A stretch of 6,348 bases of DNA from Patescibacteria group bacterium (lineage in GTDB: Bacteria; Patescibacteriota; Gracilibacteria; UM-FILTER-43-11), in the NCBI GenBank assembly GCA_029260985.1, contig JAJDCE010000055.1, forward strand, positions 1 through 6,348, in the 5' to 3' direction. The notes below the pieces were generated by a model. The model worked only from the letters and a program-made list of their open reading frames with translations. It had not been told where the DNA came from and did not search any database. A program made the position numbers and the translations under genes. This document shows, one piece after another, positions 3,858 to 6,348 of the stretch; the first letter of the stretch is position 1; each line of letters opens with the position of its first letter.

Positions 3858-5339
3858 CTACCTCGTCTTATAATTAGGAGCGTCCTTCGTCACTATCACA
3901 TTGTGTGGGTGGCTTTCGTGTAATCCAGCGGCGGTGATGCGGACAAACTTAGCTTTCTTTTGGAACGTTGGAATATCTTTGGAGCCCACATAACCCATGG
4001 ATGATTTAAGGCCTCCAACGAGTTGGAAAAGCTCGTGAGCGACCGGGCCTTTGTATACAATTTGCCCTTCAATGCCTTCCGGTACGTACTTTGCTTCCTC
4101 TTTCACATCCGCTTGTCCGTAACGCTCTTTTCCACCTCCTGACATGGCGCCCATACTTCCCATTCCGCGGTAACTTTTAAAAGTCTTACCTTCGTGATAG
4201 ATCAATTCGCCAGGACTTTCTTTGGTGCCGGCAAACAGAGAGCCGATCATACAAGCAGAAGCTCCAACTGCAATGGCTTTGGCCATATCACCAGAGTACT
4301 TAATACCTCCATCAGCAATGACTGGAATTTTATGTTTTTTGGCCTCTTTGGCACATTCCATAACGGCGCTGAACTGGGGTGCGCCGATTCCGGTGACCAC
4401 ACGAGTGGTACAGATAGAACCGGGTCCGATTCCAACCTTCACAGCATCTGCTCCGGCTTTCGCCAATGCTTTTACCGCTTCTGCAGTTGCAATATTTCCT
4501 CCAATCACATCTACTTTCTTATACTTCTTTTTAATAAACTTAATCGTATCGATTACACCTTTGGAATGACCGTGGGCTGTATCGACAACCAATACATCAA
4601 CACCTGCCTTGATCAGTTTTTCGACCCGTTCTTCCATATTCTTTGCAGGGCCTACCGCAGCACCAACCCTTAACCTTTTCATCTTATCTTTACTGCTATC
4701 CGGGTATAGCTTGTTCTTTTCAATGTCCCTTCTGGTGACCAATGCCTTTAGCCGCATATTCTTTTTCGTATCCACAATAATCAATTTACTGTGCTTACTT
4801 TCTTCCAAAACATCGTTGGCTTTGCTCAATGTGAGTCCTTCGGTGGCGACCAATAACTTTTCCACTTTGGTCATCCTATCTTTCACCTTTGATTTTATGT
4901 GTTTGTGGTAAAAGTAATCGTTGGCGGTGATTAATCCCATCAACTTTCCCCCTACTTTTCCGGTATCGGTAACGGGTACGGCTTTGTAACCATATTTTTC
5001 CCGAATCTGATAAATATCTTCAATGGTATCCGTTGGCTTTGCACACATTGGATCGGTGATAAACCCATTTTCAAATCTTTTAACCATCATTACTTCCTCT
5101 GCCTGTTCATCTGGTGTCAGGTTCTTATGAATAATTCCCATTCCTCCGTATAATGCCAAAACAATGGCTAGTTCATGCTCGGTTACTGTGTCCATGGCGG
5201 CGGATACCAACGGGATGTTGAGTTTAATATTCCGTGTTAGGTTTGTCCGCGTGTCCGTCATCCGGGGCAATGTTTCTGAATATTCTGGTAGGAGCAAGAC
5301 ATCATCGAACGTTAGGTATTGGTCGAGGATTTGGGCCAT
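3858..5339 (-). CDS. guaB: Inosine-5'-monophosphate dehydrogenase
   Basis: IMPDH oxidises IMP to XMP with NAD+, the committed step to guanine nucleotides, in the cytoplasm. The 493-residue length is normal. The N-terminal barrel segment shows LTFDDVLLLPEYS (9-21) and PLVSAAMDTVTEHELA (43-58). Two CBS domains occupy roughly residues 94-210, from TDPMCAKPTDTI through TRRDIEKNK. The catalytic loop is KVGIGPGSICTTR (301-313), with the nucleophile Cys310. DGGIKYSGD (343-351), SYRGMGSMGAM (389-399), the mobile-flap Arg406-Tyr407 in KERYGQ and VPEGIEG (419-425) complete the active site and cation-binding region. It is the first gene of the minus-strand series after the divergent promoter region. CAACCCCC precedes the ATG with no Shine-Dalgarno sequence, and a weak TTAAAT box nine bases upstream would again imply a near-leaderless message. 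Confidence 0.98.
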   Translation of the reverse strand: MAQILDQYLTFDDVLLLPEYSETLPRMTDTRTNLTRNIKLNIPLVSAAMDTVTEHELAIVLALYGGMGIIHKNLTPDEQAEEVMMVKRFENGFITDPMCAKPTDTIEDIYQIREKYGYKAVPVTDTGKVGGKLMGLITANDYFYHKHIKSKVKDRMTKVEKLLVATEGLTLSKANDVLEESKHSKLIIVDTKKNMRLKALVTRRDIEKNKLYPDSSKDKMKRLRVGAAVGPAKNMEERVEKLIKAGVDVLVVDTAHGHSKGVIDTIKFIKKKYKKVDVIGGNIATAEAVKALAKAGADAVKVGIGPGSICTTRVVTGIGAPQFSAVMECAKEAKKHKIPVIADGGIKYSGDMAKAIAVGASACMIGSLFAGTKESPGELIYHEGKTFKSYRGMGSMGAMSGGGKERYGQADVKEEAKYVPEGIEGQIVYKGPVAHELFQLVGGLKSSMGYVGSKDIPTFQKKAKFVRITAAGLHESHPHNVIVTKDAPNYKTR

Positions 5340-5522
5340 GGGGGTTGTATTTAAAAAAATAGAATTCGCCTAGGGGGCGATGGGTTCGTGGCTGGTTAGG
5401 TTGACTAAAATGATTTTCTATTATTTTACAGCTCTTTTGGATAAAGTCAAGTTTTTTTGCGTTTTATGAGCCATGACAATATATGTTAAACTATATCCAA
5501 ATATTAATAAAAAACAAAAACT
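5340..5522. promoter_or_regulatory. Divergent promoter region between guaB and the zincin gene
   Basis: This 183-bp, A+T-rich gap must serve two genes reading apart. Toward guaB, the minus strand has TTAAAT (5354-5349) nine bases before the ATG but no convincing -35. Toward the zincin gene, the plus strand has several -10-like tracts (TATATG 5480-5485, TATATC 5492-5497, TATTAA 5502-5507) and a TTGCGT at 5457-5462, 17 bp before the first. I cannot choose among them. A 5-bp hairpin (5366-5370 with 5376-5380) followed on the minus strand by a T run also sits here. Confidence 0.4.
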
Positions 5523-6239
5523 ATGGGATTCAAACTTAAAAGAGCTCTCAAGAGTGCCACTAGTCATGTTCGAAAGGAGGCTGGCAGGGTAGCAAAAAAA
5601 TCGCGTGCGGAGGCAAGGCGTGTTGCCAAAAAGACAAGGGCTGAACACTCACGAGTTGCTAAACGCGTTAAGGCAGAGCTTCTTAGGAGTGAGAGGAAAG
5701 TTTCGGTCGAGTTAGGTAGAGCGGAGAAGAAATCAGGGTTCCCAATTAAGGCTTTATTAGGCGCAATATTTCCGGCTTACCTTCCAGGTTTGGTAGCGTG
5801 GCTTGAGGAAGTGGTAAAGAGGGGTTCAAAACGGTATGTTTTGACACAGGCAACGAAAAACATCATTGAACGCTTCAAAAAAGAGACTAATTTTAAACTA
5901 AAGCCTGGCTATCGGAACATTGAATTTTTCTATAATGCTCATGTTCCCGGGGGTAATGCAGGAATTACCTTTGAGAACCGAGTGTACTTTGCTTTCCCAC
6001 CTTACCAAAAAGACGCTGATGATTTGGGTCTGATCTTTCATGAAATCGTTCATACTTATCAATATCGCAAACAGGGCTTAACTATTTTTATAGCAAAATA
6101 TCTTGCGGATTATATGAAGAATTTGATTCAAGGAAAAGGCACCAAGGGCTCTTATTATAAAGTCAGTTATGAAAACGAGGCTTATCGCTATGAGGATCAA
6201 TTTGTTGATTGGCTGAGAGCCCAAAATCTTCCTAAATAG
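5523..6239 (+). CDS. Putative HEXXH zinc metallopeptidase with basic 11-residue-repeat N-terminus, 238 aa
   Basis: This is a likely zincin of the DUF4157-like type, judged from motif memory rather than a search. HEIVHTYQYRKQG (173-185) gives zinc ligands His173 and His177 and catalytic Glu174, with the HExxHxxQ extension. SYENEAYRYEDQ (215-226) offers Glu219 as the third ligand, as in gluzincins. AGITFENRVYFAFP (146-159) precedes it as the usual strand. The N-terminus (about 9-74) has six 11-residue units, for example AGRVAKKSRAE, ARRVAKKTRAE and HSRVAKRVKAE, with Glu at position 11 of the first five. This predicts a highly basic hendecad coiled helix. A hydrophobic stretch (77-94, ALLGAIFPAYLPGLVAWL) links the two parts and could touch a membrane. 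There is no signal peptide. The substrate and location are unknown. The A-rich leader before the ATG (5523) has no Shine-Dalgarno sequence. Confidence 0.75.
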   Translation: MGFKLKRALKSATSHVRKEAGRVAKKSRAEARRVAKKTRAEHSRVAKRVKAELLRSERKVSVELGRAEKKSGFPIKALLGAIFPAYLPGLVAWLEEVVKRGSKRYVLTQATKNIIERFKKETNFKLKPGYRNIEFFYNAHVPGGNAGITFENRVYFAFPPYQKDADDLGLIFHEIVHTYQYRKQGLTIFIAKYLADYMKNLIQGKGTKGSYYKVSYENEAYRYEDQFVDWLRAQNLPK

Positions 6240-6285
6240 AGCTCAAAGCTTTTCGATAAGCACGACGTCTGCTGTATGTATGAAG

Positions 6286-6320
6286 TTCAGTGCTGATATA
6301 ATATCATGATCAGTGCTGAA
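6286..6320 (+). other. RNA hairpin downstream of the zincin gene
   Basis: TTCAGTGCTGAT (6286-6297) pairs with ATCAGTGCTGAA (6309-6320) over 12 positions, with two central G·U pairs and an 11-nt loop. The wobbles make the stem complete only as plus-strand RNA. CAGTGCTGA is also a direct repeat. It begins 47 nt after the zincin stop. No proper T tract follows (TTTGGG), so it is at best a weak terminator or an mRNA 3'-end structure. Confidence 0.5.
6294..6302 (+). promoter_or_regulatory. Extended -10 promoter reading off the right edge
   Basis: TGATATAAT (6294-6302) is a perfect extended -10 and lies inside the hairpin described at 6286-6320. No clear -35 is present. An ATG at 6306 opens a frame that stays open to the window end (MISAEFGRVAFGTL), but it is only three bases after the -10, which is too close for a normal leaderless start. 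A new gene probably begins at or beyond the edge; its identity cannot be seen. Confidence 0.4.
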
Positions 6321-6348
6321 TTTGGGAGAGTAGCTTTTGGTACCTTAA

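Noticed and set aside
4194..4673. 159-codon plus-strand open frame opposite guaB
   Set aside because: It lies wholly antisense to a well-conserved guaB coding region, has low-complexity composition and resembles no protein I know.
5353..5380. Intrinsic terminator or attenuator before guaB on the minus strand (stem 5366-5370/5376-5380 plus a T7 run)
   Set aside because: The stem is only 5 bp and the T run starts six bases after it. It more likely reflects an A+T-rich promoter spacer.
5430..5546. 9-bp inverted repeat AGCTCTTTT (5430-5438) / AAAAGAGCT (5538-5546)
   Set aside because: The arms are about 100 bp apart, short, low in complexity and partly within coding sequence, so probably chance.
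5572..5580. GAAAGGAGG as a Shine-Dalgarno sequence for an internal start in the zincin gene
   Set aside because: No start codon follows at a suitable distance in any useful frame; it simply encodes Arg-Lys-Glu in the repeat.
1..6348. Recoded UGA (as in some candidate phyla)
   Set aside because: All conserved genes are full length with TGA read as stop, and their stops are TAA or TAG, so nothing requires a non-standard code. A lack of TGA stops in eight genes is too little to argue otherwise.

Overview
The window reads as ordinary chromosomal DNA from a bacterium of moderate G+C content using the standard genetic code. All complete genes are open under the standard code and end in TAA or TAG. 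I cannot name the organism. Two traits stand out. None of the eight recognised genes has a Shine-Dalgarno sequence, and at least two have a perfect TATAAT box only 6-9 nt before the ATG, which suggests leaderless mRNAs. The intergenic gaps also carry a family of 73-85 bp repeats that fold into a perfect four-way cloverleaf. The gene set (malic enzyme, GatC/GatA, IMP dehydrogenase, a small 2Fe-2S protein) is housekeeping. It would fit an uncultivated, small-genome lineage, but that placement is a weak guess.

Layout, left to right. The minus strand holds the N-terminal 198 codons of a malic enzyme (1-594), cut by the left edge. A gap with a short tandem duplication and cloverleaf copy 1 follows. 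Next is a plus-strand orphan gene (829-1125) with a strong promoter, several internal RNA hairpins and an intrinsic terminator inside its last codons. Its stop codon abuts the stop codon of a convergent thioredoxin-like 2Fe-2S ferredoxin gene (1126-1380, minus). The minus-strand series then continues, moving right, with gatA, gatC, a three-helix membrane protein and guaB. Cloverleaf copies 2, 3 and 4 sit in the three gaps between these genes. In transcription order the series is guaB, membrane protein, gatC, gatA, ferredoxin, with extra promoters likely before the membrane protein and gatC. Right of guaB is an A+T-rich divergent promoter region. It is followed by a plus-strand gene (5523-6239) for a putative HEXXH zinc protease with a basic 11-residue-repeat N-terminus. 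The window ends with an RNA hairpin that overlaps an extended -10 promoter pointing off the right edge.

Functionally, GatC and GatA are two subunits of the tRNA-dependent amidotransferase that makes Gln-tRNA(Gln) and/or Asn-tRNA(Asn); gatB is not in the window. GuaB makes XMP for guanine nucleotides, and malic enzyme links malate and pyruvate. No single pathway unites them. The items most worth a second look are the cloverleaf repeats (one copy has its core inverted between conserved flanks, another lies 11 nt before gatA), the structured orphan gene at 829-1125, and the hendecad-repeat zincin.
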